Shown one piece after another: positions 7,238-14,591 of a DNA stretch of 35,184 bases (position 1 is the stretch's first letter; each line of letters starts with the position of its first letter). Source of the DNA: Planctomycetota bacterium. Its GTDB lineage: Bacteria; Planctomycetota; UBA11346. A model generated the notes under the pieces. The model worked only from the letters and a program-made list of their open reading frames with translations, ran no database searches and was not told where the DNA came from. The stretch spans positions 1 through 35,184 of the forward strand of contig PLEW01000002.1 of the NCBI GenBank assembly GCA_003136555.1, given 5' to 3'. A program made the translations under genes and the position numbers.

Positions 7238-7566
7238 GCGCTCCCTACTGGATCGTGCTCGCCTGGGTCAGCATGGACGGCGTCGAGCTGACCGGCCGGT
7301 ACCTGGACCGGCTCCAACAGGTGCGCGAGACCAGGCTCGCCCCAAAAGCCAAGGCTTGTACGTGGCTCCACGGACCGGAAGTGAACGCCAAGGAGATCAC
7401 CCGGGCGAAGGCATTCGCCGCCGCGAATCAGTACCAGTGTATGACCTTCCCCAAGAGCGTGAAAGAGCCGCTCGATGCGGCCCGCGCGATTGTGCTGGCC
7501 AAGTTCGCCAACAAAAAGGCCATCCATGGCACCGGGCCGATCGCTGAGTGGATGCTGGGGAGCTGA
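7234..7566 (+). CDS. Hypothetical protein (110 aa)
   Basis: ATGA overlap with the upstream gene. Mixed alpha/beta content (YWIVLAWVSMDGVELTGRYL), with several Lys/Ala-rich helices. No recognisable motif. Confidence 0.6.
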   Translation: MSAPYWIVLAWVSMDGVELTGRYLDRLQQVRETRLAPKAKACTWLHGPEVNAKEITRAKAFAAANQYQCMTFPKSVKEPLDAARAIVLAKFANKKAIHGTGPIAEWMLGS

Positions 7567-7569
7567 GCG

Positions 7570-7752
7570 ATGGGGCGCCTCCACGAGAACATGATTCAGC
7601 AGGCGACCGAGCACCAGCGTGGGCACCTGCTGCGCGTCACCGGGCGTCTCGAAGCGCTCGGCTGTAAGGTCACCTGGATCGACGACGAGATGGTCGTGGA
7701 GGCGCCAGCAGGGGTTGACCAGGACGCGATTCGACAGGCGATGGAGGAGTAG
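7570..7752 (+). CDS. Small hypothetical protein (60 aa)
   Basis: ATG 3 bases after the previous stop (GAGCTGAGCG upstream). HLLRVTGRLEALGCKVTWID followed by DDEMVVEAP suggests a beta-alpha-beta mini-domain. Function unknown. Confidence 0.55.
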   Translation: MGRLHENMIQQATEHQRGHLLRVTGRLEALGCKVTWIDDEMVVEAPAGVDQDAIRQAMEE

Positions 7753-7756
7753 CAGT

Positions 7757-7939
7757 ATGACCCGCATCGCCTTCCTCCGCATCCCCGCCTGCTTCACCTC
7801 GAGCACCCGGGTGCGCCTGTCGCCCGACCAGATCGAGCGACGGGAGTACCACTGCCGGTGGTGCAACCGGACGCTCGGGGTGCGGCCGGGGAAGGATGGG
7901 ATGGCGACGGTACCTAGGCACAAGAGGAGTGAGGGGTGA
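7757..7939 (+). CDS. Small basic protein with CxxC
   Basis: 60 residues from ATG 7757, with GGAG about 8 bases upstream. HCRWCNRTLGVRPGK holds one CxxC; an N-terminal Cys may also contribute. Basic, ending PRHKRSEG. The stop overlaps the next GTG start (GTGA). Confidence 0.5.
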   Translation: MTRIAFLRIPACFTSSTRVRLSPDQIERREYHCRWCNRTLGVRPGKDGMATVPRHKRSEG

Positions 7940-8274
7940 CCCCTGAAGCTGCAACTATCATGCGCCGGCTTCTCTCATTGGACCTCCATCCGGATAGCCC
8001 AGATACTATTCCGGTTCGTACCTATGCAGGGCACCTCATGCGCTCTGCATGGCATCCTCTTTGGATTGTCTCATGCCGAATGGGGGGCCCCGATGCCTTC
8101 TTCGTCACGATGGGTGGTCTGTGGCCGATGAAGATGATGGCTCGGATGCCGTTTACGGAATGGATTGTGCGACCGCCCAATAACGGGCAGTCACGTATTC
8201 TGTGGGCGGGAGAAGGAAAACGCGCTCCTCCGCCTTGGGGTTTCAAGCGCTGGCCGAAAGAGATAGCGCCATGA
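7936..8274 (+). CDS. Hypothetical protein (112 aa)
   Basis: GTG start overlapping the upstream TGA. Rich in Met, Pro and Trp (WPMKMMARMPFTEWIV). No domain or motif recognised. Codon use is a little less GC-biased than in its neighbours. Confidence 0.55.
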   Translation: MTPEAATIMRRLLSLDLHPDSPDTIPVRTYAGHLMRSAWHPLWIVSCRMGGPDAFFVTMGGLWPMKMMARMPFTEWIVRPPNNGQSRILWAGEGKRAPPPWGFKRWPKEIAP

Positions 8275-8537
8275 TCCTCATCATGCCCCGGCAGCTTCTG
8301 GTACTCCGTGCCATCGGTCGATCGGTCGAAGGACTCACCGCGTTCGAGTGTGGGGCCGCGAGCTCCGCCGATGAGGAGTCAGAGTATGGCCCGCTCGGGC
8401 AGGCCGGTTATGGGCGTTTTCTCGCGGAGTTCCTCGTGACCATCAGCCTGTGCCATTTCACCGGTGAGCGGTTCACTGTCACACCCGAAGGGGTCGCGTG
8501 GCTGGCAGCACACCCAGTACCGAAGGAGAAGCGATGA
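8271..8537 (+). CDS. Hypothetical protein, possible winged-helix fold
   Basis: 88 residues from ATG 8271 (ATGA overlap). RQLLVLRAIGRSVEGLTAFE at the start and FTVTPEGVAWLAAHP at the end resemble the first helix and the wing/terminal helix of a winged-helix protein. That reading is weak. No other motif. Confidence 0.5.
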   Translation: MILIMPRQLLVLRAIGRSVEGLTAFECGAASSADEESEYGPLGQAGYGRFLAEFLVTISLCHFTGERFTVTPEGVAWLAAHPVPKEKR

Positions 8538-9031
8538 CCATCATCTACCACACCCCCACCGAGCTCATCGCCGCGCTGCGCGCCACCGCGGTCGAAGCGG
8601 AGCAGTCCGCCGCCCATGACGACGGCTTCCGGGCCCAGCGCCTGGGCGGCTGCGTCGCGGGGATGCGGCAGGCCGCCGACATGCTCGAGAAGATCAGCAC
8701 CAGGACGGCGGCGACGGCGACCACGGTGATCACCAAGCCGAAGATCCCTGACCTCGTCGACCTCCGCCCCCAGTTCCCCGAGGTCGCCGACCTCGTCAGC
8801 CGCGCCTGCGCCGCCTGGCCCGGGGACTTCAGCTCGATCGCGGTCGGGTTGATGGACGGCCACACCAACATGCAGCCGAATGCCGCGGGCGCCATCGCCT
8901 CGCTGATCCTGCTGCTCCAGAACGTCGGCAAGTCGCCGATGAATCTCAGCGCGGCGCTCGAGGACAAGGATGCCCAGGCGCGGGCCTGGCGGGTCCAGCA
9001 GGGCGATCATCCGCAGTGGAGCATGGGATGA
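8534..9031 (+). CDS. Hypothetical helical protein (165 aa)
   Basis: Starts at ATG 8534 overlapping the previous stop. Ala-rich helices (LIAALRATAVEAEQSAAHDD) and a C-terminal domain with ALEDKDAQARAWRVQ. Possibly a small all-alpha protein. No family recognised. Confidence 0.55.
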   Translation: MTIIYHTPTELIAALRATAVEAEQSAAHDDGFRAQRLGGCVAGMRQAADMLEKISTRTAATATTVITKPKIPDLVDLRPQFPEVADLVSRACAAWPGDFSSIAVGLMDGHTNMQPNAAGAIASLILLLQNVGKSPMNLSAALEDKDAQARAWRVQQGDHPQWSMG

Positions 9032-9411
9032 CCCACCCCCGCCGCCCCGCCTTCGTATTCACCTACCCCGACGGCACCGCCGGTCGGGTCCGGGGTACGC
9101 GCAACTGCCCGCGGCCGAGCCATGTGCTGGTGGGGTACTCGGCGGCGCAGCAGCGGTGGATCATCAGGCGGCGGTGCCCTGCAGAGCATGGGCTGCACGC
9201 CGGGCAGGTCTGGTCGAGCGCTAGCAGCCGGCGGCAGGAGGACCGGGGCATGCGGGTGATCGAGGTGCACCCCGCACCTGTAACGAAGCGGCGCCGTCGA
9301 TCGTCTAAGAGGGCATGCGCACCCCAACCCTCGACCAGATCATCCGGCAGTACCTCCGAGACGAGGCCGAGATCCAGGCCTGTGTCGATCGCGCCACCGC
9401 CCGAGTCCTAG
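9028..9411 (+). CDS. Basic hypothetical protein, 3' end uncertain
   Basis: 127 residues from ATG 9028 (ATGA overlap). The first ~95 residues look real (FVFTYPDGTAGRVRGTRNCP, then VLVGYSAAQQRWIIRR). The last ~35 residues, after KRRRRSSKR, are Ser/Arg/Pro-rich and lie over the next ORF in another frame, so they may be read-through of a shifted end. No family recognised. Confidence 0.5.
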   Translation: MTHPRRPAFVFTYPDGTAGRVRGTRNCPRPSHVLVGYSAAQQRWIIRRRCPAEHGLHAGQVWSSASSRRQEDRGMRVIEVHPAPVTKRRRRSSKRACAPQPSTRSSGSTSETRPRSRPVSIAPPPES

Positions 9412-9545
9412 GGGAGCGCCGCCATGCCCAGACCCCTGCTCCCCCGCTGCCCCCACTGCGGTTTCCGGTACAACCACGGAGAGCACGTGGCGCATTGCCT
9501 GAAACGGCACAAGGAGATCGTGCGAAAGTACCTAATAAGCCGTAG
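9315..9545 (+). CDS. Small hypothetical ORF, overlaps both neighbours
   Basis: 76 residues from ATG 9315. The first ~35 (TLDQIIRQYLRDEAEIQACV) are convincingly helical. The rest is Pro/Arg-rich and lies over the better supported zinc-finger gene at 9424. Either the two overlap by 122 bases or this gene is shorter because of a frameshift. Confidence 0.35.
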   Translation: MRTPTLDQIIRQYLRDEAEIQACVDRATARVLGERRHAQTPAPPLPPLRFPVQPRRARGALPETAQGDRAKVPNKP

Positions 9546-9561
9546 AAACCCGCGGTTTTGA
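9424..9561 (+). CDS. Small C2H2-like zinc-binding protein (45 aa)
   Basis: ATG 9424 to TGA 9559-9561. RCPHCGFRYNHGEHVAHCLK followed by RH gives CxxC, then H/C and H ligands, a convincing zinc-finger arrangement. Basic tail (RKYLISRRNPRF). Likely nucleic-acid or protein binding. Last gene before the second conserved regulatory element. Confidence 0.6.
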   Translation: MPRPLLPRCPHCGFRYNHGEHVAHCLKRHKEIVRKYLISRRNPRF

Positions 9562-9575
9562 CGTTCTGGATAGCC

Positions 9576-9595
9576 GTGTGATACACCGTTACGCG
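9576..9595 (+). promoter_or_regulatory. Conserved GTGTGATACA element, copy 2
   Basis: GTGTGATACACCGTTACGCG, identical over 20 bases to the copies at 12169 and 12918. The left half is a GTGT-GAT-ACAC dyad. TTGACG at 9558-9563 lies 16-17 bases before GATACA, so here it could also be part of a promoter. Confidence 0.65.
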
Positions 9596-9668
9596 AACCT
9601 AGTGGTATCGGGTGTTCAGGGGGATTTCGGGTGTAATCTCCCTGGTGTTCGCCGAGCACACCACCCCA

Positions 9669-9689
9669 GCCTGGAAAGGGCACCACATG
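9669..9689 (+). promoter_or_regulatory. GCCTGGAAAGGGC leader, copy 2
   Basis: GCCTGGAAAGGGCACCAC directly before ATG 9687. Matches the leader at 12997 over the full length and those at 6587 and 15276 with few changes. Contains the ribosome-binding site. Confidence 0.6.
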
Positions 9690-9914
9690 ACCGAGACCGC
9701 CACCCCACCCGACCGCACCACCGCCAAGGCCGACACCGTCATCTCCTATGCCCAGGAGATGCGCGACGAGCTCATCGCCTGCCGCACGGTCCTGCGCGAC
9801 GCCAGCCGCGTCCTGCACCACATCCCGATCAGCGAGCACGCCGAGATCATCCTGACCATCCGCAAGATCGACCAGCGCCTCGCCAGCCTGACCTACACCA
9901 TCGGTGCGCCATGA
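9687..9914 (+). CDS. Small helical protein (75 aa)
   Basis: Start fixed by the shared leader. Predicted helices (AQEMRDELIACRTVLRDASR, then AEIILTIRKIDQRLAS), likely a helical hairpin. No family recognised. First gene of its cluster; the stop overlaps the next ATG. Confidence 0.6.
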   Translation: MTETATPPDRTTAKADTVISYAQEMRDELIACRTVLRDASRVLHHIPISEHAEIILTIRKIDQRLASLTYTIGAP

Positions 9915-10540
9915 CCGTCACGATCAACAAGGATGAGACCGTCTCCTCCCACAACCCCGGCTCCGCCGGCCGCGGCAGCATGACCCTGCTCTCCGAGCAG
10001 CGCGGCGTGGGCCTGGTGAACCAGCTGAGCGTCCTGGAGATGATCTGCGCCTACATGCTGGCGCGCAACGGGAAGACCGCCTTCCCCCTGGGCGCCGGGC
10101 CCGAGCTCTACGCCCTGCTGCTCGAGAAGACCGAGGCCTGGGTCACCGCCCGCGCCCAGGCCACGCTGGACGGCCAGCCCATCCCCAAGGGGCCGATCGA
10201 CGAGGAGCTGTGGGCCGAGATCGAGATGCACACCGTCGGGTACTGGCGGCAGTTCATGGTGCACGACATCGGGTCGAGCTTCAACGGGCCGCTGGACAGC
10301 TACCTGGAGGTGGCGTGTGACCATAAGCGGAAGCGGAGCGCGATGCAGGGGCTTGAGGGCTGCGTGGAGACGCAGGGGAGGGGGGTACTGACATGCTCAT
10401 CCCCAACTCCCCCACCCTGGCGTTCCTCGACGCCTACAAGACCACCAATGGCCTGCGCCTGGCGCACCTGCTCGACATCCACGGTCCTGGTTCCAAGGCA
10501 CTGGGCTACGCCATCTCCGGGGTCGCCTGGAACTGGATGA
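9911..10540 (+). CDS. Hypothetical protein, probable out-of-frame C-terminus
   Basis: 209 residues from ATG 9911 (ATGA overlap). Residues 1 to about 158 look genuine (SVLEMICAYMLARNGKTAFP, then ELWAEIEMHTVGYW). After a run of six G at 10380-10385 the reading becomes Ser/Pro/Thr-rich shadow of the next gene. Reading five G instead would give TGA at 10389-10391, just before the next ATG at 10393. Function unknown. Confidence 0.5.
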   Translation: MTVTINKDETVSSHNPGSAGRGSMTLLSEQRGVGLVNQLSVLEMICAYMLARNGKTAFPLGAGPELYALLLEKTEAWVTARAQATLDGQPIPKGPIDEELWAEIEMHTVGYWRQFMVHDIGSSFNGPLDSYLEVACDHKRKRSAMQGLEGCVETQGRGVLTCSSPTPPPWRSSTPTRPPMACAWRTCSTSTVLVPRHWATPSPGSPGTG

Positions 10541-10668
10541 CCTACGGGCCGCACGGGTCGAACCCGAGCAACGCGATGCAGGAGTTCACCCGCCGGTGTG
10601 CCCGCGACATCGACCGCAACCGTGTGCCCGCTGACGTCGTTGCCATGCTCGATGAGGTGCTGTCATGA
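10393..10668 (+). CDS. Hypothetical protein (91 aa)
   Basis: ATG 10393. Helical protein (LAFLDAYKTTNGLRLAHLLD), with a GYAISGVAWNWM core and a charged C-terminal helix. No recognisable family. The stop overlaps the next ATG. Confidence 0.6.
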   Translation: MLIPNSPTLAFLDAYKTTNGLRLAHLLDIHGPGSKALGYAISGVAWNWMTYGPHGSNPSNAMQEFTRRCARDIDRNRVPADVVAMLDEVLS

Positions 10669-10997
10669 CACTGCGCTACAAAGTCGTCGCCAAGTCCTCT
10701 GGCACGCTCATCGCGGCCTGCCAGCGCGCCGATGACGCGGTGCGGATCGCCGAGGCCTACATCGACCGCCCGTGCGCGGTGAAGTGGGCCGGGAAGATCG
10801 TCTGGCGGTCGGGGGAGCCGATGGGCACCATCCATGACGCTGGGCGCCTCGCGGCGGCCCGGGTGACCGAGATCAACCGCCAGGCCTATGACAAGGACTA
10901 CGGGGAGGGCGCCTACGCCCGGATGATCACGCTGATGGATACCCGGCACGAGGTCGCGGCGGAGAACAGTGCAGCATGTGCGTCGGTGCAGGGATGA
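10665..10997 (+). CDS. Hypothetical protein (110 aa)
   Basis: ATGA overlap upstream and downstream. An N-terminal beta-alpha unit (YKVVAKSSGTLIAACQRADD) with a beta strand AVKWAGKIVW is followed by a helical C-terminal half. Function not recognised. Confidence 0.6.
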   Translation: MTLRYKVVAKSSGTLIAACQRADDAVRIAEAYIDRPCAVKWAGKIVWRSGEPMGTIHDAGRLAAARVTEINRQAYDKDYGEGAYARMITLMDTRHEVAAENSAACASVQG

Positions 10998-11134
10998 ACT
11001 ACCAGTACTACTTCGATCTCGGCTGCCAGGCCGCTCGGGCAGGTAATTACTGGCTCACCAGCTGCCCTTTCACGAGCTGGCAGGGAGAAGCGTGGAAGGA
11101 CGGAAATTTTTCCGTGCAGCGAGGGAGAGCATGA
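10994..11134 (+). CDS. Ribosome modulation factor-like small protein (46 aa)
   Basis: ATG 10994 overlaps the upstream TGA; stop 11132-11134 overlaps the next ATG. YYFDLGCQAARAGNYW, then SCPF, then GEAWKDGN follows the RMF pattern: a Gly-centred helix (G..A..G), a CPF turn, then a W..G helix. RMF binds 70S ribosomes and drives hibernation as dimers; phage and plasmid relatives are often untested. Call rests on pattern only. Confidence 0.5.
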   Translation: MNYQYYFDLGCQAARAGNYWLTSCPFTSWQGEAWKDGNFSVQRGRA

Positions 11135-11313
11135 ACAACCACGCCCAATCCGAGCGGCCCCCGCACCAGCAGACTCTGTTCGACCTGGGCCTGCCGGTCA
11201 CCGCGATCCTCAAGCGCCGGATCGTCCACCCACGGAAGCACGTGGTGCCGGAGATCTCGCCGGAAGCGTACCAGAAGAACCTCAAGCCACAGGAGCCAGA
11301 ATGTCCGTTCTAA
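11131..11313 (+). CDS. Small hypothetical protein (60 aa)
   Basis: ATG 11131 overlaps the upstream stop. Hydrophilic and Pro/Gln-rich (SERPPHQQTLFDLGLPVTAI, then RKHVVPEISPEAYQ). The C-terminus overlaps the next gene by 13 bases. No family recognised. Confidence 0.5.
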   Translation: MNNHAQSERPPHQQTLFDLGLPVTAILKRRIVHPRKHVVPEISPEAYQKNLKPQEPECPF

Positions 11314-11675
11314 CCGAGCCAGAGATCCACTATGTCGATGCCTGCCGTAACGAAGTGACCTTTGACCATCACATGCTCAAGGTCTGCCTCGAACTGATGC
11401 GCTGGCCCCAAGCAGCGGATCAAATCCGGGCGCACTGGCAAAGAGCAGACCCCGATCGGATTGTCGATACTGAACCGCTCACCGTCCTGCGCAAGATGTG
11501 GGAAGGCTTCCTGGTGATCCCCCAGACGTCACCGCCGATCGGCGATACGATCTGGTTCATCACCGGGCGCGGGCAGAGCATTTTGAACGCACGGGCCCAG
11601 GCGTTTCGGGATGGTGATCGCGGAGAGACGCAGGGCGCGCTGGCGAAGCCGATCCTTCTGCTGCATGCGCCATGA
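11301..11675 (+). CDS. Hypothetical protein (124 aa)
   Basis: ATG 11301. Helical N-terminal half (HHMLKVCLELMRWPQAADQI), with IPQTSPPIGDTIWFITGRGQ in the middle. No recognised domain. Translationally coupled to the DUF1643 gene by ATGA. Confidence 0.55.
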   Translation: MSVLTEPEIHYVDACRNEVTFDHHMLKVCLELMRWPQAADQIRAHWQRADPDRIVDTEPLTVLRKMWEGFLVIPQTSPPIGDTIWFITGRGQSILNARAQAFRDGDRGETQGALAKPILLLHAP

Positions 11676-12166
11676 CCGACGGCACCGCCATCATCAGCGA
11701 CGATGGCCTGTACCGCTACGTCCTCACCCGGCGCATCCCGCAAGCGGTGCGCTGGGTGAAGCCGATCTTGTTCGTCATGCTTAATCCATCGGTCGCAGAT
11801 CATACTCAAGACGATCCAACCATACGTCGGTGCATTGGCTATGCGCAGCGTGAGCTATGCACCGAATTGACGGTGGTGAATCTATTCGCACTCCGGTCGA
11901 CCAATCCGGTCGGGCTCTCGATGTATGCCGATCCCGTCGGCCCGGAGAACGTCCGGCACGTCACCGAGCAGTGGACCCTGCATGCCCGCATCGGCATCAT
12001 CGTGGTGGCCTGGGGCGCGCATCCGTTCGCCTTGCGCTCCGAGCTCCGGAAGCAGATGTCAGGCATCGGCGCACGCTGCCTGGGCACCACCAAGGCCGGC
12101 GAACCGCGGCATCCCCTGATGGTGCGGGCGGATGAGCCGCTGGTGCCCTGGACAATGGTCGCCTGA
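11672..12166 (+). CDS. DUF1643 family protein
   Basis: 164 residues. PILFVMLNPSVADHTQDDPT, then IRRCIGYAQREL, then VVNLFALRSTNPVGL, PVGPENVRHV, GIIVVAWGAH and GTTKAGEPRHPLM are the ordered hallmarks of DUF1643. The family is common in phages and mobile elements and is of unknown biochemical function. Full length for the family. Last gene of its cluster. Confidence 0.85.
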   Translation: MTDGTAIISDDGLYRYVLTRRIPQAVRWVKPILFVMLNPSVADHTQDDPTIRRCIGYAQRELCTELTVVNLFALRSTNPVGLSMYADPVGPENVRHVTEQWTLHARIGIIVVAWGAHPFALRSELRKQMSGIGARCLGTTKAGEPRHPLMVRADEPLVPWTMVA

Positions 12167-12168
12167 TG

Positions 12169-12188
12169 GTGTGATACACCGTTACGCG
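12169..12188 (+). promoter_or_regulatory. Conserved GTGTGATACA element, copy 3
   Basis: GTGTGATACACCGTTACGCG begins 2 bases after the DUF1643 stop and 86 bases before the next ATG. Identical to copies 2 and 4. The 67-base stretch after it holds no gene. Confidence 0.65.
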
Positions 12189-12254
12189 AGTCTACGTAGA
12201 GATGATGGGAAGACGGAGTTTTGGAGTACTTTGTCGACATAGGAGCCTCTGGCC

Positions 12255-12452
12255 ATGAACACCTTCTTCGATGAATATTTCGTCGGCACCACATCCTCCA
12301 CCCTCACCCGCGGAGTCCTGCTGGGCTTCCAACGCAAGCGCCCGAACCAAGGAGCCGTGCTGCTGACCCAGCTGGAGTACCGCCGCCTGGTCGAGGCCTT
12401 CGTCGTCCGGGGGCGATTCAGCAGCGCGCTGCAGCATGCGGGCCGGCCGTGA
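12255..12452 (+). CDS. Small hypothetical protein (65 aa)
   Basis: ATG 12255 with AGGAG about 10 bases upstream; this cluster lacks the GCCTGGAAAGG leader. FFDEYFVGTTSSTLTRGVLL and a helical C-terminal half. No family recognised. The stop overlaps the next GTG. Confidence 0.55.
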   Translation: MNTFFDEYFVGTTSSTLTRGVLLGFQRKRPNQGAVLLTQLEYRRLVEAFVVRGRFSSALQHAGRP

Positions 12453-12694
12453 AGCCCGCAGCCTACGTCGCGCGCCAGGTGGCGCGAGCGATGCTGGAGC
12501 AGACGACCTGCCGCGCGCATCTGGAGCGGCAGCTGCGCATGCGCCGCCCGGTCTCTGCCCTGGCCAAGGAGGCCGAGGGGCTCTATTCCGCCTACAGGAA
12601 TGCGTTCCACGGCCTGGGAGTGCCGGCCCGCACCGTGCAGTGGCTCCTGGTCGGCCTGGCGATACGGGCCATCCTGCAGCCGGCTGACCCATGA
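12449..12694 (+). CDS. Small helical protein (81 aa)
   Basis: GTG start overlapping the upstream TGA. Ala/Arg-rich helices (YVARQVARAMLEQTTCRAHL) and a C-terminal hydrophobic helix (QWLLVGLAIRAILQPA). No family recognised. Confidence 0.55.
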   Translation: MKPAAYVARQVARAMLEQTTCRAHLERQLRMRRPVSALAKEAEGLYSAYRNAFHGLGVPARTVQWLLVGLAIRAILQPADP

Positions 12695-12915
12695 GCCTGG
12701 ACGACGATCTGGCCGGCGCAGTCGCCGCCTATCGGCATATCGGGGTGCTGTGGCCCCAGCGCCATCAGCCCGCAGTGCGCCGCTGGGTACGAGAGTACCT
12801 GATGCGCATCAGATCCGTGCAGGATCAGGTGTCCTGGCTCGCCGAGGTTATGCGTAGAGAGCGGCAGGAACAGGCGATGCGCGATGATGAGACACAGGTT
12901 CTTATGGCCCTATAG
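12691..12915 (+). CDS. Small helical protein (74 aa)
   Basis: ATG overlaps the upstream stop (ATGA). Entirely helical (AGAVAAYRHIGVLWPQRHQP, then VSWLAEVMRRERQE). Last gene before the helicase cluster; its stop lies 2 bases before the fourth regulatory element. Confidence 0.55.
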   Translation: MSLDDDLAGAVAAYRHIGVLWPQRHQPAVRRWVREYLMRIRSVQDQVSWLAEVMRRERQEQAMRDDETQVLMAL

Positions 12916-12917
12916 TT

Positions 12918-12937
12918 GTGTGATACACCGTTACGCG
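12918..12937 (+). promoter_or_regulatory. Conserved GTGTGATACA element, copy 4
   Basis: GTGTGATACACCGTTACGCG, identical to copies 2 and 3, 77 bases before the helicase start. CTATAGT just upstream (12909-12915) could be a -10 box of the preceding cluster. Confidence 0.65.
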
Positions 12938-12996
12938 AGCCTAGTGAGACTAATGGGAAATAGAGCATTTCGGCGACATAGTACTCACAACCACCT

Positions 12997-13017
12997 GCCT
13001 GGAAAGGGCACCACATG
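12997..13017 (+). promoter_or_regulatory. GCCTGGAAAGGGC leader, copy 3
   Basis: GCCTGGAAAGGGCACCAC directly before the helicase ATG at 13015; identical to copy 2. Confidence 0.6.
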
Positions 13018-14589
13018 AGCCTCCTCCAACCCATCATCGACGCCACCATCGCCGCGCGCGTCTACTCCCCCTACCAGGAATCGATCTTCCGGGCCTTCAC
13101 CGCTGGCCAGGGCAACGTGGTCGTCGAAGCGGTCGCTGGCAGCGGCAAGACCACCACCCTGGTCGAGGCCCTGCGCCGCTGGCAGCAGGTGCCCGGGAAC
13201 CAGAGCAAGCGTGCGCTGTTCGCCGCCTTCAACAAGTCCATCGCCGAGGAGTTGAGCCGCCGGGTGCCCCGCGGCGTGGACGCGAAGACCTTGCATGGCC
13301 TGGCAATGGGCGCGGTCTCCCGCAAGTTCCGCGGCATCAAGATCGAGGCGCGCAAGCTGCACGTGACCGCCGAGCTGGTGGTGACCAAGGCCCTGACCAC
13401 CGATGAGTCGAAGCCCCAGCTCGAGGTGGTCAACGCCATCGCCGGCGATCTGATCAAGGCTTACGGTCTGCTCCGCGGCACGATGACCAACCTGGCGGAC
13501 GTCGATGCGGTGACCGAGACGATCTCCAACTATGGGATCACTCTCGACCAGCCGGAGAGCTCGATCGCGCTGTTCGGCGAGCTGGATCAGGTGATGAAGT
13601 CCCAGGTCGACCAGATGACCTTTGACGAGATGCTTAGTTTTCCCATCGACCACGCGATCAGCCTGCCCAAGTACGACCTGATCTGCGTCGATGAGAGCCA
13701 GGATCTCAACCGGCTGCAGATCGAACTGCTCAAGCGCGCCCTGTCGCCCGGTGGTCGCCTGGTCGCGGTGGGCGACAGCCGTCAGGCCATCTACCTGTTC
13801 CGCGGTGCCGACGCCAAGGCCATGGAGCGGATCAAGGAGGAGTTCTCCGTAGACAATGGGAACTGCCTGCCGCTCTCGATCACCTACCGCTGCCCCAAGG
13901 CCGTGGTTGCGTTGGCCCAGAGCTGGGTGCCCCACATCCAGGCCGCGGACAATGCCCCCGAGGGACTGGTGATCGAGAAAGAGCCCAAGCAGCTCGGCGC
14001 GACCCTGCTGGCGCTGATGGCCGGCGACATGGTGTGCTGCCGCGTGAACGCCCCGCTGATCGGTTGCGCGCTCAAGCTGATCGCCGCCGGCAAGAAGGCT
14101 GTCGTCCGCGGCCGGGACATCGGCAAGACCGTGGCCAAGCTCGCGACCAAGCTGGCCAAGCGTCTGGGCGACGGGCAGGTCGAGGAGCTGGTCGAGCGCA
14201 TCGACACCTACTGCTCGGTCGAGACCGGCAAGCTCAAGAAGGCCCACAAGGACAGCCAGGTTCAACAGATTGAAGATCAGTGTGAGACCCTGATGGCCCT
14301 GCTCAAGGACGTGGTTTCGATCCGCGAACTGCACAGCCGCATCGAGCAGCTCTTCAGCGATGATTCGGTCGGCGTGGTGTTCTCGAGCATCCACAAAAGC
14401 AAGGGCCTGGAGAGCCGCACGGTGGTCTGGCTCGCCCCAGAGAAGAACGACGCGATGATGTACCGGGCTCGCAATGAGGCCGCGATGGCGCAGGAGGTCA
14501 ATATCAAATATATCGTGGCCAGTCGGGCGATCGAGACTCTTATCATCCAGCCGATGCCGGAGCGTGAGAAGGAAGGGGAGGGAGAATAG
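13015..14589 (+). CDS. UvrD/Rep-like superfamily 1 DNA helicase
   Basis: 524 residues. Q-motif Gln at about 21 (SPYQESIF), Walker A AVAGSGKTTT at 39-48, motif Ia FAAFNKSIAEEL at 69-80, Ib KTLHG at 91-95, motif II DESQD at 226-230, III VAVGDSRQAIYLFRGA near 250-265, IV SITYRCP near 288, V SSIHKSKGLE near 457-466 and VI KYIVASRAIETL near 498. All motifs for a 3'-5' SF1A helicase are present, but it is shorter than cellular UvrD (about 720). ATP-driven unwinding in viral replication or recombination is the likely role. Start fixed by the leader. Confidence 0.92.
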   Translation: MSLLQPIIDATIAARVYSPYQESIFRAFTAGQGNVVVEAVAGSGKTTTLVEALRRWQQVPGNQSKRALFAAFNKSIAEELSRRVPRGVDAKTLHGLAMGAVSRKFRGIKIEARKLHVTAELVVTKALTTDESKPQLEVVNAIAGDLIKAYGLLRGTMTNLADVDAVTETISNYGITLDQPESSIALFGELDQVMKSQVDQMTFDEMLSFPIDHAISLPKYDLICVDESQDLNRLQIELLKRALSPGGRLVAVGDSRQAIYLFRGADAKAMERIKEEFSVDNGNCLPLSITYRCPKAVVALAQSWVPHIQAADNAPEGLVIEKEPKQLGATLLALMAGDMVCCRVNAPLIGCALKLIAAGKKAVVRGRDIGKTVAKLATKLAKRLGDGQVEELVERIDTYCSVETGKLKKAHKDSQVQQIEDQCETLMALLKDVVSIRELHSRIEQLFSDDSVGVVFSSIHKSKGLESRTVVWLAPEKNDAMMYRARNEAAMAQEVNIKYIVASRAIETLIIQPMPEREKEGEGE

Positions 14590-14591
14590 TC

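Noticed and set aside
12985-14394. 469-residue minus-strand ORF opposite the helicase
   Set aside because: It is the antisense shadow of a gene with all SF1 motifs; its His/Gly/Leu/Asp-rich composition is typical of the mirror of high-GC codons.
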